From contig DATHVR010000140.1 in the NCBI GenBank assembly GCA_035461175.1, positions 1-43,005 of the forward strand: a stretch of 43,005 nucleotides of DNA, written 5' to 3'. The position numbers and the translations under genes were made by a program. Origin of the DNA: DATHVR01 sp035461175. GTDB lineage: Bacteria; Actinomycetota; Acidimicrobiia; Spongiisociales; ZC4RG35. The notes beneath the pieces were generated by a model that was given only the letters and a program-made list of their open reading frames with translations, did no database searches and was not told where the DNA came from. This document shows positions 26,362 to 33,512 of the stretch, one piece after another; positions within the stretch are counted from its first letter, which is position 1, and each line of letters opens with the position of its first letter.

Positions 26362-27188
26362 ATCCGCTCCAGGTCCTCCAGGGAGGCGAAGGAAATCTCC
26401 ACCTTTCCCTTCTGGTTTCGATAGCGGATGTCGACCTTGGAGCCAAGCTGGTCCCGCAGACGTTGCTCCAGCTCGACAATCTCAACCGGCCGCACCTCGG
26501 TGACCCGTGACCGGGAGGGCGTGGCGGTGGCCTGGCGAGCGCGCGCCGCCTCCTCGACCTGACGCACGGTCCACCCCTCGGCTGCGGCCCGTACCGCCAC
26601 GTGCTCGGCATAGGCCGAGTCCTCGATCCCCAGCAACGCCCGGGCATGCCCCGCCGACAGCTCCCCCCTTTCCACCATCCCCTGGATGGCGGCCGGTAAC
26701 TGGAGCAGGCGCAACGTGTTGCTCACCGCCGGGCGGCTCTTGCCCACCGCCGACGCCACCTGCTCATGCGTCATTCCATGTTCTTCCAGCAACTCCTGGT
26801 AGGCAGCCGCCTCCTCCAGCGGGCTGAGATCCTGGCGTTGGACGTTCTCGATCAGAGCCTGGGTGAGAGAGGCCTGATCGTCGGCGTCCCGGACCATGGC
26901 CGGAATCTCGCTCAACCCGACCCGTTTGGCCGCCCGCCACCGGCGTTCGCCGGCGATGAGGGCGAATCGGCCATCGTCCAGGGCACGCACCACCACCGGC
27001 TGCAACACGCCCACCTCGCCGACCGAGGCGGTCAGCTCTTCCAGCGATTCCTCGTCGAAGTTGACCCGAGGCTGGTGCGGGTTGGGGATGATGTCATCCA
27101 CCCGTAGGCGGCGGAACTCCTGGTCCTGGTTGCCGCTGGGGATGAGCGACTCCAGGCCGCGTCCCAAGCCGGATCTCCTGGTGCTCAT
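26340..27188 (-). CDS. parB: Chromosome-partitioning protein ParB
   Basis: 282 residues. The ParB/Srx CTPase core is present (IIPNPHQPRVNFDEESLEELTASV, then GERRWRAAKRVGL), followed by the HTH segment (THEQVASAVGKSRPAVSNTLRLLQLP) and a C-terminal dimerisation domain. It binds parS and spreads around it to build the origin-segregation complex. A GAGGAGG run precedes ATG 27188, eight bases after the parA stop. A parS-like site lies just upstream of rsmG, so the operon promoter is inside the partition complex. The 3-prime end overlaps the CwlM-like gene by 22 bp in convergent orientation. Confidence 0.95.
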   Translation of the reverse strand: MSTRRSGLGRGLESLIPSGNQDQEFRRLRVDDIIPNPHQPRVNFDEESLEELTASVGEVGVLQPVVVRALDDGRFALIAGERRWRAAKRVGLSEIPAMVRDADDQASLTQALIENVQRQDLSPLEEAAAYQELLEEHGMTHEQVASAVGKSRPAVSNTLRLLQLPAAIQGMVERGELSAGHARALLGIEDSAYAEHVAVRAAAEGWTVRQVEEAARARQATATPSRSRVTEVRPVEIVELEQRLRDQLGSKVDIRYRNQKGKVEISFASLEDLERIYRRFFV

Positions 27189-27196
27189 CCTCCTCC

Positions 27197-27973
27197 TCAG
27201 TCCATTCCATGCCGGCGTCGGAATTCCCGCGCCAACTCTCGATAGGCGATGGCTCCCCGGCTCATGCCGTCGAACGCCTCGATCGGCTCACCGTAGGAAG
27301 GAGCTTCGGACAGCCGCACCGAGCGCGGGATCAGGGCCCGGTAGACGGTAGGTCCGAAGTGCTCACGCACCTGATCGGCCACGTCTTTGGCCAGACGGGT
27401 GCGGGCATCGTACATTGTCAGCACCACCCCACCCACCTCGAGGTCGGGATTGAGATTGCCCCGGACCAGCTCGACATTGCGCAGCAACTGGCTCAGCCCT
27501 TCTAGGGCGTAGTACTCACACTGGATCGGGATCATTACCTCATCGGCGGCGGCGAGAGCGTTGACGGTGAGCAAACCCAGCGAGGGGGGACAATCGATCA
27601 GGATCACGTCGTAGTCGCCGGACAGACCGGCCAGGGCGGTGCTGAGGCGCTTCTCCCGGGTGAATACCGAGACCAGTTCAATCTCCGCCCCGGCCAGATC
27701 GATGGTGGCGGGCACCACGTAGAGATCGCGCACACTGGTGGGTTCGACGGCGTCTTCAATCGGGAACTCTTTTAACAGAACGTCATATATCGAGTGGTTG
27801 ATGGCAGACCGATCGATCCCCAACCCGGAAGTGGCGTTGCCCTGGGGGTCCAGATCGACCAGCAGGGTCTTGACGCCCTGAAAGGCCAGCCCCGCCGCCA
27901 GGTTGATGGCGGTGGTCGACTTGCCCACTCCGCCTTTCTGGTTGGCGAGGGCGACGATGAGAGTGTCGGTCAT
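27197..27973 (-). CDS. parA: Chromosome-partitioning ATPase ParA (Soj)
   Basis: 258 residues. Deviant Walker A KGGVGKSTTAINLA near the N-terminus, Walker A-prime and B VDLDPQGNATSGLG and VILIDCPPSLGLL, and the usual ending region MYDARTRLAKDV are intact. It forms the nucleoid-bound ATP gradient that moves ParB-bound origins. There is no N-terminal DNA-binding extension, so this is the short chromosomal type. The ATG overlaps the rsmG stop by four bases (ATGA). Confidence 0.96.
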   Translation of the reverse strand: MTDTLIVALANQKGGVGKSTTAINLAAGLAFQGVKTLLVDLDPQGNATSGLGIDRSAINHSIYDVLLKEFPIEDAVEPTSVRDLYVVPATIDLAGAEIELVSVFTREKRLSTALAGLSGDYDVILIDCPPSLGLLTVNALAAADEVMIPIQCEYYALEGLSQLLRNVELVRGNLNPDLEVGGVVLTMYDARTRLAKDVADQVREHFGPTVYRALIPRSVRLSEAPSYGEPIEAFDGMSRGAIAYRELAREFRRRHGMD

Positions 27974-28572
27974 GCAGCGGCCATGATACGAAGCCAGATG
28001 CGGTGGTCAAGGATCTCGGCCGGAATCTCGATGATTTCTTCTCCCATCAGGGCGTCGGGCTTCTCTTCATGCGAGCCACCCACCACCGCCAGGCCGCCCG
28101 GTTCGAGTAGGCGCCGGGCCCAGGCCAGCACCGTGGTCGGGTCGGCCACGGCCCGAGCCACCACCATCTGCGCCCGCAAATCTCGGCTTACCGCTTCTCC
28201 CTGCACCACCGCCACCCCGTCCAGGCCCAGGATCCGCACCGCCCGTCGGGCCAGTTGCACCCTCCGCCCGGCCCGATCCAGCAGTGTTACCCGGGATTCT
28301 GGCCAGATGATGGCCAGCGGAATTCCCGGCAGGCCCACCCCCGACCCCAGATCCAGCACCGTGGAGGGCGGGGTCTCCCGTTGCCAGCCGCCGGCGAAGA
28401 GCAGGCTGTCGGCCAGGTGGCGCTGGTCCAGCCGAGCGGCCTCGTGGGGCCCCAAACCACCGGCGGGTATTGCCTCCTCCCGCAGCCAGTCCCGATACTC
28501 CTCCAACAGCCGTCGTTGGGCCGGCTCCAACCTCACTCCGGCCCAATCGGCCGCCTGCTCGATCCAATCCAT
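27970..28572 (-). CDS. rsmG: 16S rRNA (guanine-527-N7) methyltransferase
   Basis: 200 residues. It methylates G527 of 16S rRNA using SAM. Motif I is VLDLGSGVGLPGIPLAI, followed by VTLLDRAGRRVQLA and VVARAVADPTTVLAWA. It leads the rsmG-parA-parB unit. TAGGAT lies six bases before ATG 28572, so the transcript is probably leaderless, and the parS-like sequence begins four bases upstream of that hexamer. Confidence 0.95.
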   Translation of the reverse strand: MDWIEQAADWAGVRLEPAQRRLLEEYRDWLREEAIPAGGLGPHEAARLDQRHLADSLLFAGGWQRETPPSTVLDLGSGVGLPGIPLAIIWPESRVTLLDRAGRRVQLARRAVRILGLDGVAVVQGEAVSRDLRAQMVVARAVADPTTVLAWARRLLEPGGLAVVGGSHEEKPDALMGEEIIEIPAEILDHRIWLRIMAAA

Positions 28573-28578
28573 CCCCGA

Positions 28579-28584
28579 ATCCTA
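28579..28584 (-). promoter_or_regulatory. -10 hexamer of rsmG-parA-parB, leaderless
   Basis: Minus-strand TAGGAT, six bases before the rsmG ATG. The adjoining parS would place ParB over the -35 region. Confidence 0.42.
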
Positions 28585-28587
28585 CGA

Positions 28588-28603
28588 TGTTTCACGTGGA
28601 ACT
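28588..28603. promoter_or_regulatory. parS site
   Basis: TGTTTCACGTGGAACT matches the bacterial parS consensus TGTTTCACGTGAAACA at 14 of 16 positions. It is the ParB nucleation site, lying about 3.3 kb from the dnaA start and directly upstream of the rsmG-parAB promoter. Confidence 0.88.
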
Positions 28604-28636
28604 TGAACCTTGGGGGAGTGCCAGGGAGAAACCCGG

Positions 28637-28990
28637 CATCGGGTAGCGGGTAGCGGGTTGGTGGTGGTGGGTGATAGGGGCGGCTTGCGAGAGCCACCGA
28701 CCTCCGACTCACCACCCACAACTCGAGCCTCGATACCACCAGAGCGAGAGACGCGAGAAGGCCCCGACAAGGTCTGGGATTTTTGACTCGGCGTCATGTA
28801 CCGGGTAGCGGGTGGTGGGTGTGGGTGGGTTATGAGTGACTGTGGCGCCATCAGCGCAACTGCACCACCGTCCTGGCGGAGCCAACCTCCGAATCACCAC
28901 CCACGACTCAGAACTCGATACCCCCAGGGCGAGAGGACGCGAAAAGGGCCCCCGACACCGTCAGGAGCCCTTTCGACTACCGACCTCCGA
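28637..28990. repeat. Two-unit tandem duplication in the rsmG-jag gap
   Basis: No gene is supported here. Unit 1 (about 28637-28795) and unit 2 (about 28796-28990) share the same order of parts. Each has a GGGTAGCGGG(T)GGTGGGTG opening, a CGACCTCCGAcTCACCACCC or close variant (28698, 28889), an ACTCgA..CTCGATACC word, a GAGCGAGAG or GGCGAGAGG word, and a hairpin (GGCCCCGACaaGGTC; GGGCCCCCGACaccGTC). Within a unit the openings and the CACCACCC words are inverted, so each can fold. Confidence 0.6.
28943..28973 (-). terminator. Hairpin after jag
   Basis: AAAGGGC...GCCCTTT with two further inner G-C pairs after one mismatch, 18 bp past the jag stop. On the minus strand it runs into TTTTCG, a short T run. 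It probably ends the rpmH-rnpA-yidD-yidC-jag operon. Confidence 0.55.
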
Positions 28991-28991
28991 C

Positions 28992-29921
28992 CTACTCTTC
29001 TTCGTCGCCGGACTGGTTGCCGGCTTCGGCGCCTTCGGCCATGGCGATCACTACGTATCGCTTGGGAGATTCGCCTTCAGAGTAGGAACGGACTGCTTCG
29101 TGCTGGGCGACGGCGTCGTGGATAACCTTGCGATCCGAGGCCGACATTGGCTCCAGCATCAATTCGCCTCCGTCCTCGAGGACCTGCTGGATGAGCTCTC
29201 CGGCATAGATGGTTAACGCCTGCCGGCGCCGCTCGGCGTACCCGGCGATATCGATCCTCACTCGGGCCGAGTCCTGGGCGGTGCGCTGGAGCACAGTCTT
29301 GGTCAACTCATGCACGGCTTCCATCACCGAACCGCGGGGACCGACCAGCGCCTCGGTCTGGGGACCGACCACGTTGGCGATGATGACATCGTCGTCGATC
29401 CGGGTCTCGACCGAGCCCTCCAGGCCGAAAGCACCCACCAGACCACTCAAGAATTCCTCCACCAGCGGCTCCTGGGCCTGCGTGCCGAGTGGATCGCGGT
29501 CGTCGTCCTTCTTGGGGCGACTGCCCTGGTCCCGACTCCGGCTGTTCGACTGTTTGGATTCGGACTGGTTCCGGGGCTTACGGCCCGACTGGGACTGAGA
29601 CTCTGACTGGGACTGGGACTGGGACTGGGATCGGGATTGAGCCTGGCGGCCCCCGCCGGAGCGACTCGAGCCACCACCTTGGGACTTGTCCGAGCGATTC
29701 CGGGAGCGGGAGCGGCCCTTGCCCTCCCGGTGGCGACCCTTCTCGGCCTGGCGCTCGCTCACCTTGACGATGGCGTCCTGACCTCCGAACCCGAGGAACC
29801 CCCGGTCGGGCTCCTGGATCACCTCGACCTCGATCCGGGAGCGATCGGTCACTCCCAGTTCCCGCATGGCGGCCTCGATGGCCATCTCTACTGTCTTTGC
29901 CTTTACCTCGACGTATGCCAC
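28992..29921 (-). CDS. jag: Jag/KhpB RNA-binding protein with Ser/Gln/Arg-rich linker
   Basis: 309 residues from GTG 29921, which has AAGGAG six bases upstream; the longer frame upstream overlaps yidC and is not used. The Jag_N domain (1-52) has GFLGFGGQDAIVKV. A low-complexity linker (about 55-140) has repeated SQ pairs and RS/RN runs. A KH domain follows (ANVVGPQTEALVGPRGSVMEAVHEL), then an R3H domain (AGYAERRRQALTIYA ... MSASDRKVIHDAVAQHE.VRSYSEGE). The partner KhpA type binds RNA and affects cell elongation in Gram-positives. The one-base gap to yidC shows co-translation. The linker is unusually long and polar. Confidence 0.93.
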   Translation of the reverse strand: MAYVEVKAKTVEMAIEAAMRELGVTDRSRIEVEVIQEPDRGFLGFGGQDAIVKVSERQAEKGRHREGKGRSRSRNRSDKSQGGGSSRSGGGRQAQSRSQSQSQSQSESQSQSGRKPRNQSESKQSNSRSRDQGSRPKKDDDRDPLGTQAQEPLVEEFLSGLVGAFGLEGSVETRIDDDVIIANVVGPQTEALVGPRGSVMEAVHELTKTVLQRTAQDSARVRIDIAGYAERRRQALTIYAGELIQQVLEDGGELMLEPMSASDRKVIHDAVAQHEAVRSYSEGESPKRYVVIAMAEGAEAGNQSGDEEE

Positions 29922-29922
29922 G

Positions 29923-30753
29923 TCAGCTCCTTCTCCGGCGACGTTGTTTTTTCTGCGATCCCGGCTGGGGCTTCTTCGGTGCATCACTGGCCGGGGGAGG
30001 GCTCGATGCCTCCGTGCTCACGACAGCCGGCGGGGTGGGGCGACCGTCGATACGGAAGATCACCATCTGCTGGCCCAGTCGGAAGAGGTTGGCCGTTGCC
30101 CAGTAGAGAACCAGGCCGGCGGGGAAATTCCACGAGATGAAGCCGATGAAGAGAGGCATGATCTTGGTCACAGCCTGTTGCGCCCCGGCCTGGGGGCCTT
30201 CCGGCTTGGCCTGACCGTAGGTGGAGTGCCAGGTCTGGATGTACTGGGTAGCCACCATCAACACGATCATGAACAGATAGGGGAGGGCGGTCACGAGCCC
30301 CTGGGAGAATGCCTGGGCGGGGGTATCGCCCATGTGCATGCCCAGGAAGGTACTGGCGTCGGCCTCGACCGCTACCGCCAGGTTGGAACCACCTGGAAGA
30401 TACTGGAGGGGCTCGCTCAAAACCCGGAACAGAGCGAACCAGATCGGCATCTGGACCAGGAGCGGGATCAAACAGCCACCCGGGGAGGCGCCCGCCTCCC
30501 GCTGCACCCGCATCAGTTCCTTTTGCATCTCCTCGGGTTGATCCTTCAGTTCCTTCTGGATCCGTTTGATCTCGGGTTGAACGGCCTGGAAGGCTCGGGT
30601 GGCCCGGGTCTGCTTGAGGGTGAGCGGGAAAAGGATGAGGTTGATGACGATCGTCAGGAAGATGATCGCCAGGCCGTAACTGGGGACCAGGTCGTAGAAG
30701 AAGCTGAGGCTGGAACCGAGCAGCGCCTTGAGGGATTCCCACAGCGCTCCCAT
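29923..30753 (-). CDS. yidC: Membrane protein insertase YidC (Oxa1 family)
   Basis: 276 residues from ATG 30753 (a GTG one codon earlier is also in frame). Gram-positive type without the large periplasmic domain. The hydrophobic segments include IIFLTIVINLILFPLTLKQT, where the conserved groove Arg is replaced by Lys or lies at Arg51. QREAGASPGGCLIPLLVQMPIWFALFRVL and the basic C-terminal tail KKQRRRRRS, which contacts ribosomes, are also clear. The ATG overlaps the yidD stop by one base (TGATG). It inserts membrane proteins together with or apart from SecYEG. Confidence 0.95.
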   Translation of the reverse strand: MGALWESLKALLGSSLSFFYDLVPSYGLAIIFLTIVINLILFPLTLKQTRATRAFQAVQPEIKRIQKELKDQPEEMQKELMRVQREAGASPGGCLIPLLVQMPIWFALFRVLSEPLQYLPGGSNLAVAVEADASTFLGMHMGDTPAQAFSQGLVTALPYLFMIVLMVATQYIQTWHSTYGQAKPEGPQAGAQQAVTKIMPLFIGFISWNFPAGLVLYWATANLFRLGQQMVIFRIDGRPTPPAVVSTEASSPPPASDAPKKPQPGSQKKQRRRRRS

Positions 30754-30995
30754 CACTCACCCCCGCCATTCGGTACCGGGTCGTAGCCGCCGGCGTGGAA
30801 GGGATGGCACCGGGAGAGCCGTCGCAAGCCCAACCATGTGCCTTTTAGCACCCCGAAACGCTCGATCGCCTGGTAGGCGTAGGTCGAACAGGTGGGCTGA
30901 TAGCGGCAGTTGGCACCCAGATTGGGACTTACCAGTTTCTGGTAGGCGCCGATCAGGCCGGTAGCCGCCCGGCGGGGAAGATGGGTCAGGCGCAC
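30753..30995 (-). CDS. yidD: YidD membrane-protein insertion efficiency factor
   Basis: 80 residues with the family core LVSPNLGANCRYQPTCSTYAYQAIERFGVLKGTWLGLRRLSRCHPFHAGGYDPVP: three conserved Cys and the GGYDPVP end. It starts at GTG 30995, overlapping the rnpA stop by ten bases. It aids YidC-dependent insertion in ways not fully known. Confidence 0.94.
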   Translation of the reverse strand: MRLTHLPRRAATGLIGAYQKLVSPNLGANCRYQPTCSTYAYQAIERFGVLKGTWLGLRRLSRCHPFHAGGYDPVPNGGGE

Positions 30996-31302
30996 GCTGC
31001 CACCGCTGCGGCCAGACGCTCGACCAGCGACTCGAACGGAATGTCGAGTACCTCGCGGTCGGCGATTATGACGTAGTCCATACCTTGCTCCAATGGGATC
31101 TGTGTGAGTGCGTGCCGTAGTCGGCGCTTGACCCGGTTTCGCTCGACGGCGTTACCGACTCTCCGCCCGACGACCAGTCCGACCCGGGCCGGGCCGGAAT
31201 CACCGGCGACCGCAGCCACGGTGAACGGCCCTCGTTTGACGCGTCGGCCGCCGGAGAGGACCCTGCGGAAGTCGCCCGCGCGCCGAAGCGAGCGGGGTTC
31301 AA
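30986..31302 (-). CDS. rnpA: RNase P protein component, start unresolved (possible one-base deletion)
   Basis: The conserved protein runs LRRAGDFRRVLSGGRRVKRGPFTVAAVAG ... VGLVVGRRVGNAVERNRVKRRLRHAL to the stop at 30986. Its first part has no ATG, GTG, TTG or CTG upstream in frame: the first usable codon, GTG 31219, removes about 28 conserved residues and leaves 77. The frame is open back through nearly all of rpmH. A TTG at 31302-31300 overlaps the rpmH TGA and would read NPRSLRRAGDF if the C run (plus-strand G run 31294-31297) had one more base. The coordinates given assume that, so the length is not a multiple of three. Sequencing error, a non-standard start inside rpmH, or frameshifting are all possible. 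The protein assists tRNA 5-prime processing with RNase P RNA. Confidence 0.8.
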
Positions 31303-31433
31303 ACGGCGAGGCGCTTGCGTCCCTTGCGGCGTCGGGACGCCAATACGGCGCGACCCGAACGGGTCTGCATGCGGTGACGGAAGCCGTGGCGGCGCTTCCG
31401 CCGGCGCACCTTGGGTTGATAGGTTCGTTTCAT
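31299..31433 (-). CDS. rpmH: 50S ribosomal protein L34
   Basis: 44 residues: MKRTYQPKVRRRKRRHGF... then RSGRAVLASRRRKGRKRLAV, a complete and typical L34. It is strongly basic, packing against 23S rRNA. It leads the operon rpmH-rnpA-yidD-yidC-jag. A TTGACA-N18-TAACCT promoter lies 43-72 bases upstream. Confidence 0.97.
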   Translation of the reverse strand: MKRTYQPKVRRRKRRHGFRHRMQTRSGRAVLASRRRKGRKRLAV

Positions 31434-31475
31434 GACATTTCGCCTGGGTGGACAAGAAAAGGGGGCGACTGATCA

Positions 31476-31505
31476 AGGTTACGAAGCCCTCGACCCCTAT
31501 GTCAA
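31476..31505 (-). promoter_or_regulatory. rpmH promoter
   Basis: Minus-strand TTGACA (31505-31500), 18-base spacer, TAACCT (31481-31476). The -35 is a perfect match and the -10 fits TANNNT. The predicted start leaves a leader of about 36 bases. Confidence 0.6.
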
Positions 31506-31854
31506 AGGAGGAGGAGGTTGGCGGGGCGCCTCCACGCCCAGGTGGAGCTCCCCCGGCGATGGGAGCGCGAAGAAAATCTGGGGGGCGCGAAAAACACAAT
31601 TCACCTCGATCAGAGCAACTAGCGTCGAGTCGGCTGCAGGAAACGTCTGGTAAACGACCACCTGACCTGGGAGTTTCCCCTCCCGCGTCACCTCCTGTCA
31701 CTGCCACCAAGCCCGATTTCCGCGCTCTTGACGGCTTCCGGTCGGCGTCCGCATACTTCCTCGCCTTGAGCACACGCCGGTAGCTCACTTCCCCGCGAAG
31801 CATGTTGCTGGTCGTGCGCGCCCGACATATGAACGACGCCCGGGAGGAGCTGCG
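31506..31854. other. rpmH-dnaA intergenic region
   Basis: About 350 bp with no supported gene between the rpmH promoter and the DnaA boxes before dnaA. It holds a probable dnaA promoter (31728-31757) and a locally A-rich patch (31570-31605). Open frames on both strands here have no family-like content. Confidence 0.6.
31728..31757 (+). promoter_or_regulatory. Probable dnaA promoter
   Basis: TTGACG (31728-31733), 18-base spacer, CATACT (31752-31757). The DnaA boxes at 31855-31886 would be about 95-125 bases into the transcript, suitable for autoregulation. Confidence 0.4.
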
Positions 31855-31886
31855 TTACCCACAGGTGTGGATGCATCTGTGGATAA
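31855..31886. promoter_or_regulatory. DnaA-box cluster upstream of dnaA
   Basis: TTACCCACA (31855-31863, 8 of 9 to TTATCCACA), TGTGGATGC (31866-31874, reverse, 7 of 9) and TGTGGATAA (31878-31886, reverse, perfect). The closely packed, oppositely facing boxes suggest DnaA binding for autoregulation or as part of a bipartite origin. Confidence 0.75.
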
Positions 31887-31923
31887 CTCCGTTGCTCTCG
31901 CCTACCAGCCGGAAGGAGGTTTC

Positions 31924-33300
31924 TTGGTCCAAGTAAAACACTCAGCCGACCGTTGGGAGCTCTTCACCGACTTCCTGCGCGCTTCCGTGTCGCAGAGCAA
32001 CTGGCAAACGTGGCTGAGTCGCCTCGACCACGACGACCAGGAAGACAACCTGGTTCTGATCGCACCCTCGGATTTCCACCTCCAGTGGATCATCGACAAG
32101 CACCAGGACGCACTCCAGGCGGCGGCGATCGCCGCCTACGGCCAGGACGTCGAGATCGGCTATCGGGTCGAGGAACCACTGGTCTCGATGCTCGACACCC
32201 ACCTCCCGGACGCCCCCGAGGCCGCCGCGACGGCCGAGGCCGCACCCGAGATCGCCGCCGAGGAGCCGCCGGTTTCGAGCAGTCTCGTCGGCCGTTACCG
32301 CTTCGATTCGTTCGTGGTCGGACCCTCGAACCGCTTCGCCGCCGCTGCCGCCATGTCGGTGTCCGAGAAACCGGGCACCAACTACAACCCTCTCTTCATC
32401 TACGGGCCGGCCGGACTCGGCAAGACCCACCTGCTGAACGCGGTGGGCCATCACTCCCGGGAGCTGTATCCGGATCTCTCCGTGCGCTATGTGACATCCG
32501 AGAACTTCCTCAACGACTTCATCGAATGCATCCGTCGCCGGCGGGTGGACGACTTCAAGCAGCGCTTCCGCTCGGTGGATGTGCTCTTGCTCGACGACGT
32601 CCAGTTCTTCGAGGGAAAGGAACAGATCCTCGAGGAGTTCTTCCATACCTTCAATGACTTGCACGAATCGGGCAAGCAGATGGTGATCAGCTCCGACCGC
32701 CACCCCCGCAACCTCTCCAGTCTCGAAGACCGTCTCCGGAGTCGGTTCGAGTGGGGCCTGATCACCGACATCCATCCGCCCGACGTCGAGACCCGGCTGG
32801 CGATTCTGCGCCGGAATGCGGAATTCGCTCCCCGGCCGGTGCCGATCGATGTGCTGGAGTTCATCGCCACCCTGGTCTCGGACAACATCCGCGAACTCGA
32901 GGGGGCCCTGACCCGGGTGACGGCCTACGCCGCCCTCACCAACGGAAAGATCGACCTCGACATGGCCCAATCCGTTCTCCAGGACCTGCTGCCCGGCCAC
33001 GAGGCCAAGGCGCTTACCGCCGACGAGATCATCCGGGCCACCGCCGACGTCTACTCGTTCACCATCGAGGAGGTGACCGGCAAGAGCCGGCGGCAGCCGC
33101 TGGTCCTGTGTCGGCAGGTCGCCATGTACCTGTGCCGGGATCTCACCGACCTCTCGCTGCCCAAGATCGGAGCCCAGTTCGGCGGCCGCGACCACACCAC
33201 GGTGATGCACTCACTGGACAAGGTCACCCGCCTTCTCCAGACCGACCGCGACGTCTTCGACAAGGTCAACCGCCTCTCCCAGCAGCTGCGGGGAAGGTGA
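31924..33300 (+). CDS. dnaA: Chromosomal replication initiator DnaA
   Basis: 458 residues from TTG 31924. Domain I is at the N-terminus (WELFTDFLRASVSQSNWQTWLSRL). A short Ala/Glu-rich domain II follows. The AAA+ domain III has Walker A GPAGLGKTHLL, Walker B VLLLDDVQFF and sensor VISSDRHP. Domain IV carries the DnaA signature GGRDHTTVMHSLDKV. I chose TTG 31924 because GGAAGGAGGT ends three bases before it. The upstream GTG 31867 would add 19 residues encoded by DnaA boxes, which look regulatory. Little spacing to the Shine-Dalgarno plus a TTG codon suggest low translation. Confidence 0.96.
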   Translation: MVQVKHSADRWELFTDFLRASVSQSNWQTWLSRLDHDDQEDNLVLIAPSDFHLQWIIDKHQDALQAAAIAAYGQDVEIGYRVEEPLVSMLDTHLPDAPEAAATAEAAPEIAAEEPPVSSSLVGRYRFDSFVVGPSNRFAAAAAMSVSEKPGTNYNPLFIYGPAGLGKTHLLNAVGHHSRELYPDLSVRYVTSENFLNDFIECIRRRRVDDFKQRFRSVDVLLLDDVQFFEGKEQILEEFFHTFNDLHESGKQMVISSDRHPRNLSSLEDRLRSRFEWGLITDIHPPDVETRLAILRRNAEFAPRPVPIDVLEFIATLVSDNIRELEGALTRVTAYAALTNGKIDLDMAQSVLQDLLPGHEAKALTADEIIRATADVYSFTIEEVTGKSRRQPLVLCRQVAMYLCRDLTDLSLPKIGAQFGGRDHTTVMHSLDKVTRLLQTDRDVFDKVNRLSQQLRGR

Positions 33301-33512
33301 GGAAACCCGTGTTGAAAACCTCGACGCTCTCCACACCCTTGTCGGTGCCACCCGGCAGGCTGTGGAACCATGACCACATTGTCCACAGCCGGACCCAGCT
33401 CGATGAAGGCTTGGTTGACGGGATCTCCTACGATCATCCACAATCCACAGCCCCTACTACCACTACGAGATTTGTTAATTCCAAGTAGGAAGAGAAGAAG
33501 GGACAACACCCT
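33301..33512. other. Candidate oriC (dnaA-dnaN gap)
   Basis: 212 bp without genes, visibly less GC-rich than its surroundings. DnaA-box-like sites: CTCTCCACA (33327-33335), TGTGGAACC (33361-33369, reverse, core only), TTGTCCACA (33379-33387, 8 of 9), TCATCCACA (33434-33442, 8 of 9) and CAATCCACA (33441-33449), the last two overlapping. An AT-rich run GATTTGTTAATT (33469-33480) right after the boxes is a likely unwinding element. The position is that of known actinobacterial origins. Confidence 0.8.

Noticed and set aside
28573..28991. Short open frames in the jag-rsmG gap
   Set aside because: They are made of repeat words (GGTGGTGGG, CACCACCC) and have no protein-like composition.
31066..31803. 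Minus-strand frame of 245 codons over rnpA and rpmH
   Set aside because: Off-frame with the recognisable rnpA and rpmH proteins. It contains the TTG discussed for rnpA but is otherwise noise.
31867..31923. GTG 31867 as the dnaA start
   Set aside because: The added codons are DnaA boxes, while a strong GGAAGGAGG lies before TTG 31924.
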